Translations under genes and position numbers: made by a program
Part shown: piece after piece, positions 21,979 to 31,657 of the stretch
How the letters are laid out: every line of letters begins with the position of its first letter
How positions within the stretch are numbered: the first letter of the stretch is position 1
Notes under the pieces: generated by a model
Told to the model about the DNA's origin: nothing
What the model saw: only the letters and a program-made list of their open reading frames with translations
Databases searched by the model: none
Source of the DNA: Arthrobacter woluwensis
Lineage (GTDB): Bacteria; Actinomycetota; Actinomycetes; Actinomycetales; Micrococcaceae
Direction: 5' to 3'
NCBI RefSeq assembly: GCF_900105345.1
Contig: NZ_FNSN01000003.1
Coordinates: 1,736,001 to 1,800,000, forward strand
Length of the DNA stretch: 64,000 nt

Positions 21979-24947
21979 GCCCCGCAGAGTCCGCCCAGCC
22001 GTTCCGCCTTCCCGCGGACCGGGCACCGCACGCCCGTATCGCCCGTGAGGACACGCTCCGCTTCACGGTCGACGGCACGGAGTACACCGGTCACGCCGGT
22101 GACACGGTCGCCTCCGCGCTGATCGCCCATGGGGTGGTCGAGGCGGCGCCGTCCCTGTACCTGGGCCGTCCCCGCGGCATCCTGGCCGCCGGGGTCGAGG
22201 AGCCGAACGCCCTGCTGAAGGTCAAGGACCGGGGCGCCGGCGGTGTGGACGAGTCCATGCTCCCGGCCACGATCGTCGAGCTGACGGACGGCCTGGACGC
22301 CGAGTACCTCTCCGGCCTCGGCAAGCTGGACCCCCGCAAGGATGAGGCCTACTACGACAAGAAGCACGTCCACACGGATGTCCTGGTGATCGGCGCCGGC
22401 CCGGCGGGCCTGTCCGCCGCCCGCCAGGCCGCCGCCACCGGCGCCCGCGTCATCCTGATCGACGACCAGCCCGAGCTGGGCGGGTCGCTGCTCTCGGCTC
22501 CCGAGGAGACCGTCGACGGCGTGCCCGCACCCGAGTGGATCGCCGCGGCCGCCGCGGAACTCGCCGCCGCCGAGGAGGTCACGGTGCTGACCCGCACCAA
22601 CGCCTTCGGCTCCTACGACTCCAACTACGTCATCGCTCTGGAGTCCCGGACCGACCACCTCGGCTCGGAGCGCGCCCGGGAACTGAATGCCCAGGGCGTG
22701 TCCAGGCAGCGGCTGTGGCACATCCGCGCCGGCCAGGTCGTGCTCGCGACCGGCGCCCATGAGCGGCCTCTCGTCTTCGCGGACAACGACCGCCCGGGCA
22801 TCATGCTCGCCTCCGCTGTGCGCACGTACCTCAACCGGTACGGTGTGGCACCTGGCAGCCGGGCCGTGGTCTTCACCACGAACGACTCCGCCTACGAGAC
22901 GGTCCGTGACCTGGCGTCCGCCGGGGTCCCCGTGGCGGCGGTCGTCGACGCCCGCGCGGAGAAGTCCGACGCCGCCCTGACCGCCGAGGCGGCGGGCGTG
23001 CGGGTGATCAGCGGGGCCGCCGTCTGCGGCACCGAGGCGGACGGGGAGACCGGCCGCGTGAGCGCCGTCGTCGTCCGCCCGCTCGATGCCGACGGCTCGC
23101 TCAGCGGCGAGGCCGAGCGGATCGAGGCCGATCTCCTGGCCGTCTCCGGCGGCTGGAGCCCGGTGGTCCACCTCTTCAGCCAGCGGCAGGGCAAGCTGCG
23201 CTGGGATGAGGAACTGGCCGGGTTCGTCCCGGCGAGCACGGTCAAGGCGCAGCAGATCGTGGGCGCGGCCCGCGGCTCCTACGCTCTGGCCGACTGCGCC
23301 TCCGAGGGCGCCCACGCCGGCGCCGTGGCCGCCTTCAACGCCGGGTTCGTGACCGAGGCCGGAGCCCACGCGTCCGCCCTGTCCAGCCACGCGCCGTCCG
23401 CCGCCGCGTCGACCCGTCAGCTCTGGCTGGTGCCGGGCGCGGAGGGCGGCCCGGGGGAGTGGAAGACTCACTTCGTGGACCAGCAGCGGGACCAGAGCGT
23501 GGCCGACGTCCTCCGGGCGACCGGGGCCGGCATGCGGTCCGTGGAGCACATCAAGCGCTACACCTCGATCTCCACCGCCAATGACCAGGGCAAGACCTCC
23601 GGCGTCAACGCCATCGGCGTCATCGCCGCCGCTCTGAAGGACGCTCAGGGCGGAGTGCCGGAGAACCTCGGATCCATCGGCACCACCACCTTCCGGGCTC
23701 CGTACGCGCCCGTGGCCTTCGCGGCCATGGCGGGGCGGAAGCGCGGCGATCTGTTCGATCCGGAACGTATCACCTCGATCCACCCCTGGCACGTGGCCCA
23801 CGGGGCCGAGTTCGAGTTCGTCGGCCAGTGGCTGCGCCCCTGGTACTTCCCGCAGCCCGGGGAGTCGATGGACGAGGCCGTGCTCCGCGAGTGCCGGGCC
23901 GTCCGTGAATCGGTCGGCTTCATGGACGCCACCACGCTCGGCAAGATCGAGATCTGGGGCGCCGACGCCGGCGAGTTCCTGAACCGCATCTATACCAACG
24001 CGTTCAAGAAGCTCGCGCCGGGCATGGGCCGCTACGGCGTCATGTGCGGCCCGGACGGCATGATGTTCGACGACGGCGTGACCCTCCGCCTCGACGAGGA
24101 CCGCTTCTTCATGACCACCACCACCGGCGGGGCCGCGAAGGTCCTCGACTGGCTGGAGGAGTGGCACCAGACGGAGTGGCCGGGCCTGGACGTCAACTTC
24201 ACCTCCGTCACCGAGCAGGTCACCACGGTGGCCGTCGTGGGGCCCAAGTCCCGCGAGGTCATCGCCAAGGTCGCGCCCGGGCTCGACGTGGACAACGACG
24301 CCTTCCCCTTCATGGCCTGGCGCGAGACCACGCTGGCCTCCGGGATCCCCGCCCGCGTCTGCCGGATCTCCTTCTCCGGAGAGCTGGCCTTCGAGATCAA
24401 CGTGGCCACCTGGTACGGTCTGCAGGTCTGGGAGTACGTGGCGGAGGCCGGGGCCGAGTTCGGGATCACCCCGTACGGCACCGAGACGATGCACGTGCTC
24501 CGCGCCGAGAAGGGTTACCCGATCGTCGGCCAGGACACGGACGGCACGGTGACCCCGCAGGACGCCGGCATGGAGTGGATCGTCTCCAAGGCGAAGGACT
24601 TCGTGGGCAAGCGCTCCTACGCCCGGCTCGACACCGCGCGGACGGACCGCAAGCACATGGTCTCGCTGCTTCCGGTGGACCACTCGTTCCGGCTGCCGGA
24701 GGGCACGCAGGTGGTGGAGCAGGGCATCTCGCTCAACCCGGCGTACGGCCCGGTGCCCATGCTGGGACACGTGACCTCCAGTTACCACTCGGCCGCGCTG
24801 GGACGCTCCTTCGCGCTGGCTCTGATCAAGAATGGCCGGAACCGCATCGGCGAGAAGCTCACCGCCGTCGCCGGGGACCGGATCGTGGAAGTCCTGGTCG
24901 GTGACACCGTCCTTTACGACCCTGAAGGGAAGCGCCGTGATGGCTGA
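21975..24947 (+). CDS. soxA: Sarcosine oxidase, alpha subunit
   Basis: This 990-residue subunit has an N-terminal ferredoxin-like fold (about residues 20-110), an NAD-binding/FAD-like domain starting with GAGPAG at 140-145, and a C-terminal GcvT-like folate domain from about residue 590. The folate domain accepts the methylene group. The start is GTG, overlapping the soxD stop (GTGA), with AAGGAGA 8 bases upstream. The frame is open for another 1.1 kb upstream through soxB, but that part is only antisense-frame noise. The end overlaps soxG by 8 bases. Confidence 0.95.
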   Translation: MSPAESAQPFRLPADRAPHARIAREDTLRFTVDGTEYTGHAGDTVASALIAHGVVEAAPSLYLGRPRGILAAGVEEPNALLKVKDRGAGGVDESMLPATIVELTDGLDAEYLSGLGKLDPRKDEAYYDKKHVHTDVLVIGAGPAGLSAARQAAATGARVILIDDQPELGGSLLSAPEETVDGVPAPEWIAAAAAELAAAEEVTVLTRTNAFGSYDSNYVIALESRTDHLGSERARELNAQGVSRQRLWHIRAGQVVLATGAHERPLVFADNDRPGIMLASAVRTYLNRYGVAPGSRAVVFTTNDSAYETVRDLASAGVPVAAVVDARAEKSDAALTAEAAGVRVISGAAVCGTEADGETGRVSAVVVRPLDADGSLSGEAERIEADLLAVSGGWSPVVHLFSQRQGKLRWDEELAGFVPASTVKAQQIVGAARGSYALADCASEGAHAGAVAAFNAGFVTEAGAHASALSSHAPSAAASTRQLWLVPGAEGGPGEWKTHFVDQQRDQSVADVLRATGAGMRSVEHIKRYTSISTANDQGKTSGVNAIGVIAAALKDAQGGVPENLGSIGTTTFRAPYAPVAFAAMAGRKRGDLFDPERITSIHPWHVAHGAEFEFVGQWLRPWYFPQPGESMDEAVLRECRAVRESVGFMDATTLGKIEIWGADAGEFLNRIYTNAFKKLAPGMGRYGVMCGPDGMMFDDGVTLRLDEDRFFMTTTTGGAAKVLDWLEEWHQTEWPGLDVNFTSVTEQVTTVAVVGPKSREVIAKVAPGLDVDNDAFPFMAWRETTLASGIPARVCRISFSGELAFEINVATWYGLQVWEYVAEAGAEFGITPYGTETMHVLRAEKGYPIVGQDTDGTVTPQDAGMEWIVSKAKDFVGKRSYARLDTARTDRKHMVSLLPVDHSFRLPEGTQVVEQGISLNPAYGPVPMLGHVTSSYHSAALGRSFALALIKNGRNRIGEKLTAVAGDRIVEVLVGDTVLYDPEGKRRDG

Positions 24948-25599
24948 GATGATTTCCGAGGCAACCCTGGCCGACGCCGCGAGCCTGCGGCGCAGCCCGG
25001 CCGCGCAGCTCGCGGAGGCCTTCGCGGCCGCCGGAGTGGCCGGCGAGCGCGGCGTGGCCCTCCGGGAGATCCCGTTCCTGACCCAGCTGGGCCTCCGTGC
25101 CGTGCCGGGATCGGCTGCCGCGGCGTCCGTGGAGGCGGCGCTGGGCTTCCCGCTCCCGTCCGGTCATGGGAGCACGACGGCGGGCGGCGGCTACACCGTC
25201 CTCTGGATCGGCCCCGACGAGTTCCTCGCGGTCGGTGACGAGAGCACGGCCGGCCTGGACCGCGGTCCGGCGGAGGCGGGACGGCTCGCCGCGACCCTCG
25301 GCGAGCCCGGCTCCCGGGTGCCGGGCGCCGTCGTCGACCTCTCGGCGAACCGCACCACCTTCGAACTGAGCGGTCCGAGCGCCCGCCTGGTCCTGGAGAA
25401 GGGCGTCTCCTTCGATCTGCACCCGCGGTCCTTCCGCGCAGGCCAGGCGATCGTGACCGTGCTGGACCATGTTCCGGTCCTGGTGTGGAAGACGGGCGAG
25501 GAGACGTTCAGGGTGCTGCCCCGGGCGTCGTTCGCCGATCATGTGGGCCGCTGGCTCGTGGATGCTATGCGCGAGTTCTCCGCGCCGGAGGTGCACTGA
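24940..25599 (+). CDS. soxG: Sarcosine oxidase, gamma subunit
   Basis: This 219-residue GcvT-fold subunit completes the SoxBDAG enzyme. Conserved features include the [19 protein letters not shown] region and a terminal domain ending near an FADHVGRWL motif. It has no catalytic role known on its own. The ATG lies within the end of soxA. A GTG one codon earlier is equally possible, and an AAGGGAAG site serves both. The purU start follows its stop after one base. Confidence 0.93.
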   Translation: MAEMISEATLADAASLRRSPAAQLAEAFAAAGVAGERGVALREIPFLTQLGLRAVPGSAAAASVEAALGFPLPSGHGSTTAGGGYTVLWIGPDEFLAVGDESTAGLDRGPAEAGRLAATLGEPGSRVPGAVVDLSANRTTFELSGPSARLVLEKGVSFDLHPRSFRAGQAIVTVLDHVPVLVWKTGEETFRVLPRASFADHVGRWLVDAMREFSAPEVH

Positions 25600-25600
25600 G

Positions 25601-26455
25601 ATGACCGGACCGGAATTCGTCCTGACGCTCGACTGCGGCTGGTCCACGGGGATCGTGGCCGCGGTGTCCGGCTTCCTCGCGGAGCGGGGCTGCGACATCG
25701 AGGACATCAAGGAGTACGGCGACCGCCGCGGTGGGCACTTCTACATGCGGCTGCACTTCGAGGCGAAGCCCGGGGAGACGGCGGAGGCGCTGGCGGAGGA
25801 CTTCGCCGCCGTCGCCGAACCGTTCGGCATGACCTGGACCCTGCGGCCCGCCGGAGAGAAGACCAAGGTGCTGCTGATGGTCTCCAAGTTCGGGCACTGC
25901 CTCAACGACCTGCTGTTCCGCGCCCGGATCGGGGAGCTGCCGGTGGAGATCGTGGCCGTGGTGTCCAACCACGAGGACCATCGCGGACTCGTGGAGTGGC
26001 ACGGCATCCCGTACCACCACATCCCGGTGACCAAGGAGAACAAGCCGGAAGCCGAGGCGGAGCTGCTCTCCGTCGTGGATCGGTACGGCGCCGAGCTGGT
26101 GGTCCTGGCCCGCTACATGCAGGTCCTCTCGGACGCGCTGGCCACCCGGATGGCCGGCCGCGTGATCAACATCCACCACTCCTTCCTGCCGTCCTTCAAG
26201 GGAGCGAAGCCCTATCACCAGGCGTGGGAGCGCGGCGTGAAGACGGTGGGCGCGACGGCGCACTACGTCAACGCGGAACTGGATGAGGGGCCGATCATCG
26301 CCCAGCAGGTCATCGATGTGGACCACACCCACTCGCCGGAGGATCTGGTGGCGGTGGGCCGCGACGCCGAGTGCAAGGCCCTCTCCAACGCGGTGCGCTG
26401 GCACTGCGAAGGAAGGGTCGTGCTCAACGGGAACCGGACCGTGGTCCTGCGGTGA
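25601..26455 (+). CDS. purU: Formyltetrahydrofolate deformylase, copy 2
   Basis: This 284-residue second PurU has the same ACT plus formyltransferase layout as copy 1 at 2787-3710. It lacks the ~25-residue N-terminal tail. The catalytic region NIHHSFLPSFKGAKPYHQA and the later LDEGPI motif are intact. It follows soxG by one base, so it is translated with sarcosine oxidase. Its role should be to release THF and formate from surplus one-carbon units made by SoxBDAG. The two copies differ visibly along their length, so this is not a recent duplication. Confidence 0.93.
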   Translation: MTGPEFVLTLDCGWSTGIVAAVSGFLAERGCDIEDIKEYGDRRGGHFYMRLHFEAKPGETAEALAEDFAAVAEPFGMTWTLRPAGEKTKVLLMVSKFGHCLNDLLFRARIGELPVEIVAVVSNHEDHRGLVEWHGIPYHHIPVTKENKPEAEAELLSVVDRYGAELVVLARYMQVLSDALATRMAGRVINIHHSFLPSFKGAKPYHQAWERGVKTVGATAHYVNAELDEGPIIAQQVIDVDHTHSPEDLVAVGRDAECKALSNAVRWHCEGRVVLNGNRTVVLR

Positions 26456-26493
26456 CCCTCCTCCTCGGGACGGCCGTGCCGGAGACTGGGGTC

Positions 26494-27345
26494 ATGGGAA
26501 CACCGGCGAGCCGCGCGGGGTCCACGGCCCGGCCCTCGCGGCCACGCTTGATCGCGAGCGATGTGGACGGCACGATCCTGAGTCCGGGCGGAGTCGTCTC
26601 CGCCCGGACCAGGGCCGCCTTCCGCCGCGCGCGTGAGGCCGGAACGGAGGTCGTCTTCGTGACCGGCCGTCCGATCCGCTGGCTCGGCCCTCTCGAGGAG
26701 CAGCTCGATCATGCCGGGACGGTCATCTGCTCGAACGGCGCGGTCGTCTGGGACATGGCCCGGCGGGAGGTGGTGGCCGCCGAGGCGTTCCGGCTGGAGC
26801 AGGCCCTACGGCTGCAGGAGATCATCAGGGCGTTGCACCCGGAGGCGGGGTTCTCCAGTGAACTGGTGACCGGTCCGCACCGTGAGCCCGCATTCCTCCG
26901 CCTCCATCCCGGCCTGCCCGTGGAGGACCAGGTCGTCGGGCCGCTCTCCGAGACGCTGGCGCCGAATGCCGCCGTCGTGAAGCTGCTCGCCATCTCGCCC
27001 GCGCTCAGCGCCGAGGAGTTCCACGCGCTCGTCGAGCCGGCCGTGCAAGGCCTGGCGCACGTGACCTATTCGGACGTCACACGCCTGCCACTTCTGGAGC
27101 TGGCCGTCCCCGGCGTCACCAAGGCGCGGACGCTCGAGAAGCACGCTGCCTCCCTGGGCATCGGCGCGTCCGAGGTCATCGCCTTCGGCGACATGCCCAA
27201 CGACCTCGAGATGCTGTCCTGGGCCGGCGAGGGCTACGCCATGGCGGACGGTCATCCGGAAGCGCTCGCCGCCGCGCGGTTCCGGGCGCCTGCCTGTGCG
27301 GACGACGGCGTGGCGCAGGTTCTGGAGACCGTGCTGGCACGCTGA
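26494..27345 (+). CDS. HAD-superfamily phosphatase, Cof type
   Basis: This 283-residue Cof-type HAD hydrolase has the nucleophile motif SDVDGT and the following VTGRP motif early. A large cap lies in the middle, and the magnesium motif AFGDMPNDLEML is near residue 235. Substrate is unknown. Such enzymes hydrolyse sugar phosphates, FMN or PLP. The ATG has GGAGA 9 bases upstream. A GTG at 26452 that overlaps the purU stop is an alternative and would couple it to the sox operon. The link to betaine catabolism is only positional. Confidence 0.85.
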   Translation: MGTPASRAGSTARPSRPRLIASDVDGTILSPGGVVSARTRAAFRRAREAGTEVVFVTGRPIRWLGPLEEQLDHAGTVICSNGAVVWDMARREVVAAEAFRLEQALRLQEIIRALHPEAGFSSELVTGPHREPAFLRLHPGLPVEDQVVGPLSETLAPNAAVVKLLAISPALSAEEFHALVEPAVQGLAHVTYSDVTRLPLLELAVPGVTKARTLEKHAASLGIGASEVIAFGDMPNDLEMLSWAGEGYAMADGHPEALAAARFRAPACADDGVAQVLETVLAR

Positions 27346-27347
27346 GG

Positions 27348-27367
27348 CCGGCGGAGTTCACCGCCGG
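27348..27367. terminator. Short hairpin between convergent genes
   Basis: A 7-bp stem CCGGCGG / CCGCCGG with a 6-base loop lies between the convergent HAD and methyltransferase genes and could end transcription in both directions. Confidence 0.5.
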
Positions 27368-27393
27368 GCCCCGCCGGGCCGAGCCGATCCGCG

Positions 27394-28068
27394 TCAGGCG
27401 AGCCGGGTCGCCCGCACCACCAGATCGTGCAGGGACAGCTCCCGCTCGGGCATCAGCACGGTGCGATGCCGTTCTTCGGCCGCATCGATTCGCCAGCGCT
27501 CCGGATCCAGGACGGCCACCGTGTCCGCCAGCGTGACCGTGCTCTTCTCCGGGGCGTGGCCGCCGTCGTGGTCGTGATCGTGTCCCAGTGCCTCCTCCGG
27601 TGCGGGGTGCCGGACCTCGGACAGGTGGCCGTGCAGGTGCCCCACGATGAGCAGCGTCCCGCCGACCGTCACCCAGTCCGCGATCCTGCGGTAGAAGTCG
27701 AGCTGCGGAGTCTCCGGATGCGCGTAGTTGGTGATGACCAGATCGAAGTGCTCGCCCGGTTCCCACGTGGTCAGGTCCGCTTCCACCCAGCGCGTCCGAT
27801 CCGCCACTCCGCCTTGGGTGGCTCGTGCTGCTGCTTCCCGGAGCGCGTGCGGCGAGAGGTCCGCCCCGGTGACTTGCCAGCCGTGGTCGGCGAGCCAGAC
27901 CGCCTCGGCTCCTGTCCCGCAGCCGGCATCCAGGGCCGTGCCCGGGGTCAGCATCGACAGATGTTCCTGGAGGTACGGATTCGCCGGCGTCGGTCGGTCC
28001 GCTGCGTCGCGCCAGTGGCCATCCCAGTACTGCTTGTCGAAGGTGTGCGTCACGTGGCGGCCTTTCAT
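27394..28068 (-). CDS. SAM-dependent methyltransferase with His-rich loop
   Basis: This 224-residue class I methyltransferase has the SAM-binding motif LDAGCGTGAEAVWLADHG at about residues 46-63, an acidic ADLSPHAL motif and a later TNYAHPE segment. A histidine/aspartate-rich insertion (GHDHDHDGGH) occurs near residue 160 and could bind metal. The ATG at 28066-28068 has a GAGGAGA site. The longer frame upstream is spurious. Substrate is unknown. Similar proteins are often annotated as tellurite- or thiopurine-type methyltransferases, which cannot be confirmed here. Confidence 0.82.
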   Translation of the reverse strand: MKGRHVTHTFDKQYWDGHWRDAADRPTPANPYLQEHLSMLTPGTALDAGCGTGAEAVWLADHGWQVTGADLSPHALREAAARATQGGVADRTRWVEADLTTWEPGEHFDLVITNYAHPETPQLDFYRRIADWVTVGGTLLIVGHLHGHLSEVRHPAPEEALGHDHDHDGGHAPEKSTVTLADTVAVLDPERWRIDAAEERHRTVLMPERELSLHDLVVRATRLA

Positions 28069-28148
28069 CCGGAGTCTCCTCTCAGCATCGCCACCGAGAC
28101 GGCGAGTGGCAAGCCCATTTGCCGAAAGGGCAAAGCGGGGGGAACCGT

Positions 28149-29555
28149 TCAGTTCTCGCCCAGCACCTCGCCCAGGATCCGGGCCGCGTCGGGGAAGCGT
28201 TCGGGGTTGGAACCGGAGTAGTTGAGCCTGACGTAGGACCCTGACGGCTCGGCCGGGAACCACTCCGTTCCTGGTGCGATGATGACGCCGCGGCTTTCGC
28301 AGTGGCGCGCCAGCAGTTCGGGGTCCGTGCCGTCGGGCAGCCGTGCCCAGAGATTCAGCCCGCCCGGGGGAGTGAATTCCACCTGGGCCTGGGGAACGTG
28401 TTCGCGCAGGGAGTCGAGGAGCAGATCACGACGGTCCTTCAATTGACGCCGGAGACCCTTCAGATGGGTCCGCCAGGACGGCTGCGTGACGACGTCGAGC
28501 GCGGCCGCCTGAAGCAGCCCGCTCACGTACATCGACTCGGCGGCCCGGTCGGCCAGAATGCGGTCCCGTGCGGGGCCGCGGGCGATCAGCGCCGCCACGC
28601 GCAGGGACGGGGAGACGCTCTTGGTGAGGGAGCGGAGGTAGATCACGTGCCCTTGATCGTCCTGGGCGGCGATGGGGCGGGGCTCGGTGTCGATGCCCAG
28701 GTCATGGGCCCAGTCGTCCTCGATCAGGAAGGCGCGGTGGCGGCGCACCACGTCGAGGATCGCGAGCCCCCGCTCGTGGCGCCACTGTGCTCCGCTCGGA
28801 TTGGCGTAGCTCGGCTGAGCGTAGAACGCGCGGGCCCCGGTCTCTTCGAAAGCCCGTTCGACGTCGGCGGGATCGGGGCCGTGCTGACCGCTCGGCACGG
28901 GCACCAGCGTCACCCCGGCCTGGGCGGCGGCGAGGATCGACCCCCAGTAGCTGGGCGATTCGATGACGAGGGGCTGCCCCGGTCCCACGAGGGCCCGGAA
29001 GATCGAGCTCAGGCCGCTCTGGCTACCCGAGAGCACCAGGACGTCCCGGGCGCTCGGCGGCGTGACGTCCACGGGAGCGGACGCCGCGAGTTCCCCTGCG
29101 AACCAGGCCTGCAGCTCGGGGAGTCCCGCTGCGGGGGAGCGCCCCATGGCCGCGTCGGTGCGGGCCGCCCGGGTGATGGCCGAGCGGACGAGCCGTTCGG
29201 GGAGCAGCTCACGGGCGGGGTACCCGGAATGCAGACTGATGGCATCCGGCGCCACGGTGCGCTGGGTCGCGGAGAGCGAGCCGCCCCGCGACGGCGGAGC
29301 CCCGAGTGCCGCTGTCTGCCACCCGAAATCGATGGGACGCGTGGGCCGGACGCCCCGGACGAAGGTGCCGACGCCCGGGCGGCTCTCGATGAGGCCCAGG
29401 GACGCGAGGGTCCGCATCGCCTTCTGCACGGTGACCGGGCTGGCGCCGTATTCGGCCGTCAGGGCCCGGCTGGAGGGCACCTTGGCCCCCGGTGCGGCGG
29501 TGGCGATCCACGCGCGCAGGCCCCGGACGATGCGCTCGGTGCTATCATGATTCAT
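28149..29555 (-). CDS. MocR-family regulator (GntR HTH fused to aminotransferase fold)
   Basis: This 468-residue protein has an N-terminal GntR winged helix (about residues 5-75, PSSRALTAEYGASPVTVQKAM) joined to a fold-type I aminotransferase domain. The PLP-binding lysine is K312 in the SLTKSVSP motif. MocR proteins use PLP or its amino-acid adducts as the sensing ligand. The ATG overlaps the divergent reading frame of the EamA exporter, and two overlapping 8-bp palindromes lie across the start codon. That arrangement fits control of the divergent exporter. The longer upstream open frame has no family similarity. Confidence 0.88.
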   Translation of the reverse strand: MNHDSTERIVRGLRAWIATAAPGAKVPSSRALTAEYGASPVTVQKAMRTLASLGLIESRPGVGTFVRGVRPTRPIDFGWQTAALGAPPSRGGSLSATQRTVAPDAISLHSGYPARELLPERLVRSAITRAARTDAAMGRSPAAGLPELQAWFAGELAASAPVDVTPPSARDVLVLSGSQSGLSSIFRALVGPGQPLVIESPSYWGSILAAAQAGVTLVPVPSGQHGPDPADVERAFEETGARAFYAQPSYANPSGAQWRHERGLAILDVVRRHRAFLIEDDWAHDLGIDTEPRPIAAQDDQGHVIYLRSLTKSVSPSLRVAALIARGPARDRILADRAAESMYVSGLLQAAALDVVTQPSWRTHLKGLRRQLKDRRDLLLDSLREHVPQAQVEFTPPGGLNLWARLPDGTDPELLARHCESRGVIIAPGTEWFPAEPSGSYVRLNYSGSNPERFPDAARILGEVLGEN

Positions 29556-29558
29556 GAA
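29544..29558. promoter_or_regulatory. Overlapping palindromes at the mocR start
   Basis: ATCATGAT (29544-29551) and TTCATGAA (29551-29558) are perfect 8-bp palindromes sharing one base. They cover the MocR start codon in the divergent mocR/eamA region and are a candidate operator. Confidence 0.4.
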
Positions 29559-29592
29559 GGTACATAGTAGCGTTACTCCGCAGAGAACGACA

Positions 29593-30579
29593 GTGCTATC
29601 CCGGCACGTGCCCTCCGGACGAGGATCGTCCGGACAAGGGCCGTCCCGGCATCCGGGACGATCCGGTGACCGGGGCCTTCTCCGGCATCCCGGGCTCTGG
29701 TGGGGTCTGCTGGGCGTGACGGCTTTCTCTTTCACTCTCCCCTTCACGCGGATCGCGGCGGCGGGCCTCCCGGCCTTGTTCATCGGCTCGGCCCGCGCGG
29801 TCGTCGCGGCGGTGCTCGCCGCCTGCGCCCTCGCGCTCACCCGGCAACGGCTGCCTCGTGGGGCGCAGTGGCTGCGGCTCGCGGTCGTGGCCGCCGGCGT
29901 CGTCGTCGGCTTCCCGGTGCTCACGTCCTACGCGCTGACCACCGTGCCCGCGAGCCATGCCGCCGTCGTGATCGGCCTGCTGCCCGCGGCGACGGCGGTG
30001 CTCGCCGTCTTTCGCGGCAAGGAACGGCCGGCGCGCTCGTTCTGGGTGTTCTCCGCGCTCGGCGCCGTCTGCGCTGTGGCCTTCGCCTCGGTGCAGGGTG
30101 ACGGGATCGCGACCCTGCACTGGGCCGACGCCCTGCTGTTCGCCGCGGTGCTCGCGGCCGCCGCCGGCTACGCGGAAGGTGGGCTGCTCGCCCGCGAACT
30201 CGGCTCTTGGCAGACCGTCTCCTGGGCCCTCGTTCTCGCCGCGCCCCTCATGACGGTGCTGACGATCGTCTCCCTTGACGGACGGGTCCTCCAGGCGGGC
30301 CCGGAACAGTGGTGGGCGTTCGCCTACCTGGCCGTCGTGAGCATGTTCCTGGGATTCTTCGCGTGGTACCGCGGACTCGCCATCGGCCCGATGGCTCAGG
30401 TGAGCCAGATCCAGCTCACCCAGCCGGTCATGAGCATCCTCTGGGCGGCTCTGCTGCTGGGCGAGCGGCCCGGCATTCCGACGCTGCTGGGCGGCGTCGC
30501 CGTCATCCTGTGCGCCACGCTCGCGGTCCGCACCCGACTCGCCCCCGCTACCCCCGTGACCCCCGCGAAAGGACACTGA
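29593..30579 (+). CDS. EamA-family (DMT superfamily) transporter
   Basis: This protein has ten hydrophobic segments and two EamA repeats, as in drug/metabolite exporters such as RhtA-type amino acid exporters. The first membrane span begins near GLWWGLLGVTAF. The start is uncertain. GTG at 29593 is used here (328 residues). An ATG at 29554 is in frame but has no ribosome site and would coincide with the MocR start codon on the other strand. A likely target of MocR. The stop overlaps the next gene by one base. Substrate unknown. Confidence 0.8.
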   Translation: MLSRHVPSGRGSSGQGPSRHPGRSGDRGLLRHPGLWWGLLGVTAFSFTLPFTRIAAAGLPALFIGSARAVVAAVLAACALALTRQRLPRGAQWLRLAVVAAGVVVGFPVLTSYALTTVPASHAAVVIGLLPAATAVLAVFRGKERPARSFWVFSALGAVCAVAFASVQGDGIATLHWADALLFAAVLAAAAGYAEGGLLARELGSWQTVSWALVLAAPLMTVLTIVSLDGRVLQAGPEQWWAFAYLAVVSMFLGFFAWYRGLAIGPMAQVSQIQLTQPVMSILWAALLLGERPGIPTLLGGVAVILCATLAVRTRLAPATPVTPAKGH

Positions 30580-31190
30580 TGCGTCACACACCCCGCTATC
30601 TCATGACCGATCCCGACGAGGTCAAGCGGCTCATCCGCAACAACCCGTGGGCGACCTTCGTCTCGCCGTCGTCTCAGGGGCTCACGGCGTCCCACTACCC
30701 GGCCATCCTGGACGAGGAGGAGGACGGGATCGTCATCGTCAGCCACTTCGGCCGTCCGGACGAGAAACTCCACGAACTCGGCGAGCACGAGATCCTGGTC
30801 ATCATCCAGGGTCCGCACGACTACGTCTCACCGAGCTGGTACGCGCCGGGCGACCTGGTGCCCACCTGGAATCACGTGACCGCTCATCTGTACGGGACGC
30901 CGGAGTTCCTGAGCGACGAGGAGAACTACGCCATGCTGGGCCGTCTCACGGATCACTTCGAACGCCACCAGCCGCACGGCCGGAGCCTGAGCGAGGACGA
31001 GGAGGGGACGCGCCGCATCGCGAAGGGCACGGTCGGGCTGCGGATGAAGGTCGACCGCTTCGAGGCGCGGGCGAAGCTCAGTCAGAACAAGGGCCCGGAG
31101 ACGGTGGAGAACATCGTGGGGGAGGTGGGGAAGAAGAACCCCGCGCTGGCCGAGGAGATGCGCCGGGTCCACCCCCGCCAGGAGGGGTGA
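30579..31190 (+). CDS. FMN-binding PaiB-family protein
   Basis: This 203-residue protein matches the PaiB family of FMN-binding split-barrel proteins. Characteristic segments are MTDPDEVKRLIRNNPWATFVS near the start, then ASHYPAIL and SPSWYAPGDLVPTWNHV. PaiB was named as a negative regulator in Bacillus, but the family is better described as flavin-binding of uncertain role. The ATG overlaps the transporter stop (TGATG type), with GAAAGGA upstream, so it is co-expressed with the EamA transporter. Confidence 0.85.
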   Translation: MRHTPRYLMTDPDEVKRLIRNNPWATFVSPSSQGLTASHYPAILDEEEDGIVIVSHFGRPDEKLHELGEHEILVIIQGPHDYVSPSWYAPGDLVPTWNHVTAHLYGTPEFLSDEENYAMLGRLTDHFERHQPHGRSLSEDEEGTRRIAKGTVGLRMKVDRFEARAKLSQNKGPETVENIVGEVGKKNPALAEEMRRVHPRQEG

Positions 31191-31304
31191 GGCCATCCCC
31201 GGCACGCCCTCGAAAAGTCGGTTCCGCCGGGTGCGGGTGTCTGACGGTAGGCTGAAAGAAGCCTCAACCGGGCTCTGAGAAGGCTTTCTACAGAAAGGTT
31301 CATC

Positions 31305-31565
31305 ATGGGATTTCTTGGTTGGATCGTCCTTGGACTCATCGCCGGCGCGATTGCGAAGGCCCTCATGCCGGGCGAGCAGGGCGGCGGCTGGCTGGCGACC
31401 CTGCTCCTCGGAGTGGTGGGCGCACTGGTAGGCGGCTGGATCGGATCAGCCATCTTCAATGTCGGCGTGAATGAATTCTGGTCCCTGTCGACGTGGCTGC
31501 TGGCGATCGTCGGATCGCTCGTGGTCCTCTTCATCTGGGGCCTCATCACGAAGAAACGCGCCTGA
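31305..31565 (+). CDS. GlsB/YeaQ/YmgE stress-response membrane protein
   Basis: This 86-residue protein has three hydrophobic segments rich in Gly (GWIVLGLIAGAIAKALMPG, then LLLGVVGALVGGWIG and a third near the C-terminus). This matches the small transglycosylase-associated GlsB/YeaQ family, found widely as an envelope stress protein without a firm biochemical role. AAAGG lies 8 bases before the ATG. It is a single-gene unit closed by a very strong hairpin. Confidence 0.88.
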   Translation: MGFLGWIVLGLIAGAIAKALMPGEQGGGWLATLLLGVVGALVGGWIGSAIFNVGVNEFWSLSTWLLAIVGSLVVLFIWGLITKKRA

Positions 31566-31578
31566 CGGCGTGTTGACG

Positions 31579-31620
31579 ACGACGGCGGGGCCGGTCCTTC
31601 GGGGCCGGCCCCGCCGTCGT
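31579..31620 (+). terminator. Terminator hairpin after the glsB-like gene
   Basis: A 16-bp perfect stem (31579-31594 with 31605-31620, ACGACGGCGGGGCCGG type) with a 10-base loop lies between convergent genes and should work in both directions. Confidence 0.82.
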
Positions 31621-31657
31621 TCATCCGGGGTCCGTCGTCGAGCGCCTCGCTGCGCCG

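Noticed and set aside
21927..24788. 953-residue open frame opposite soxA
   Set aside because: Same antisense shadow effect, with no start site signal and no recognisable family.
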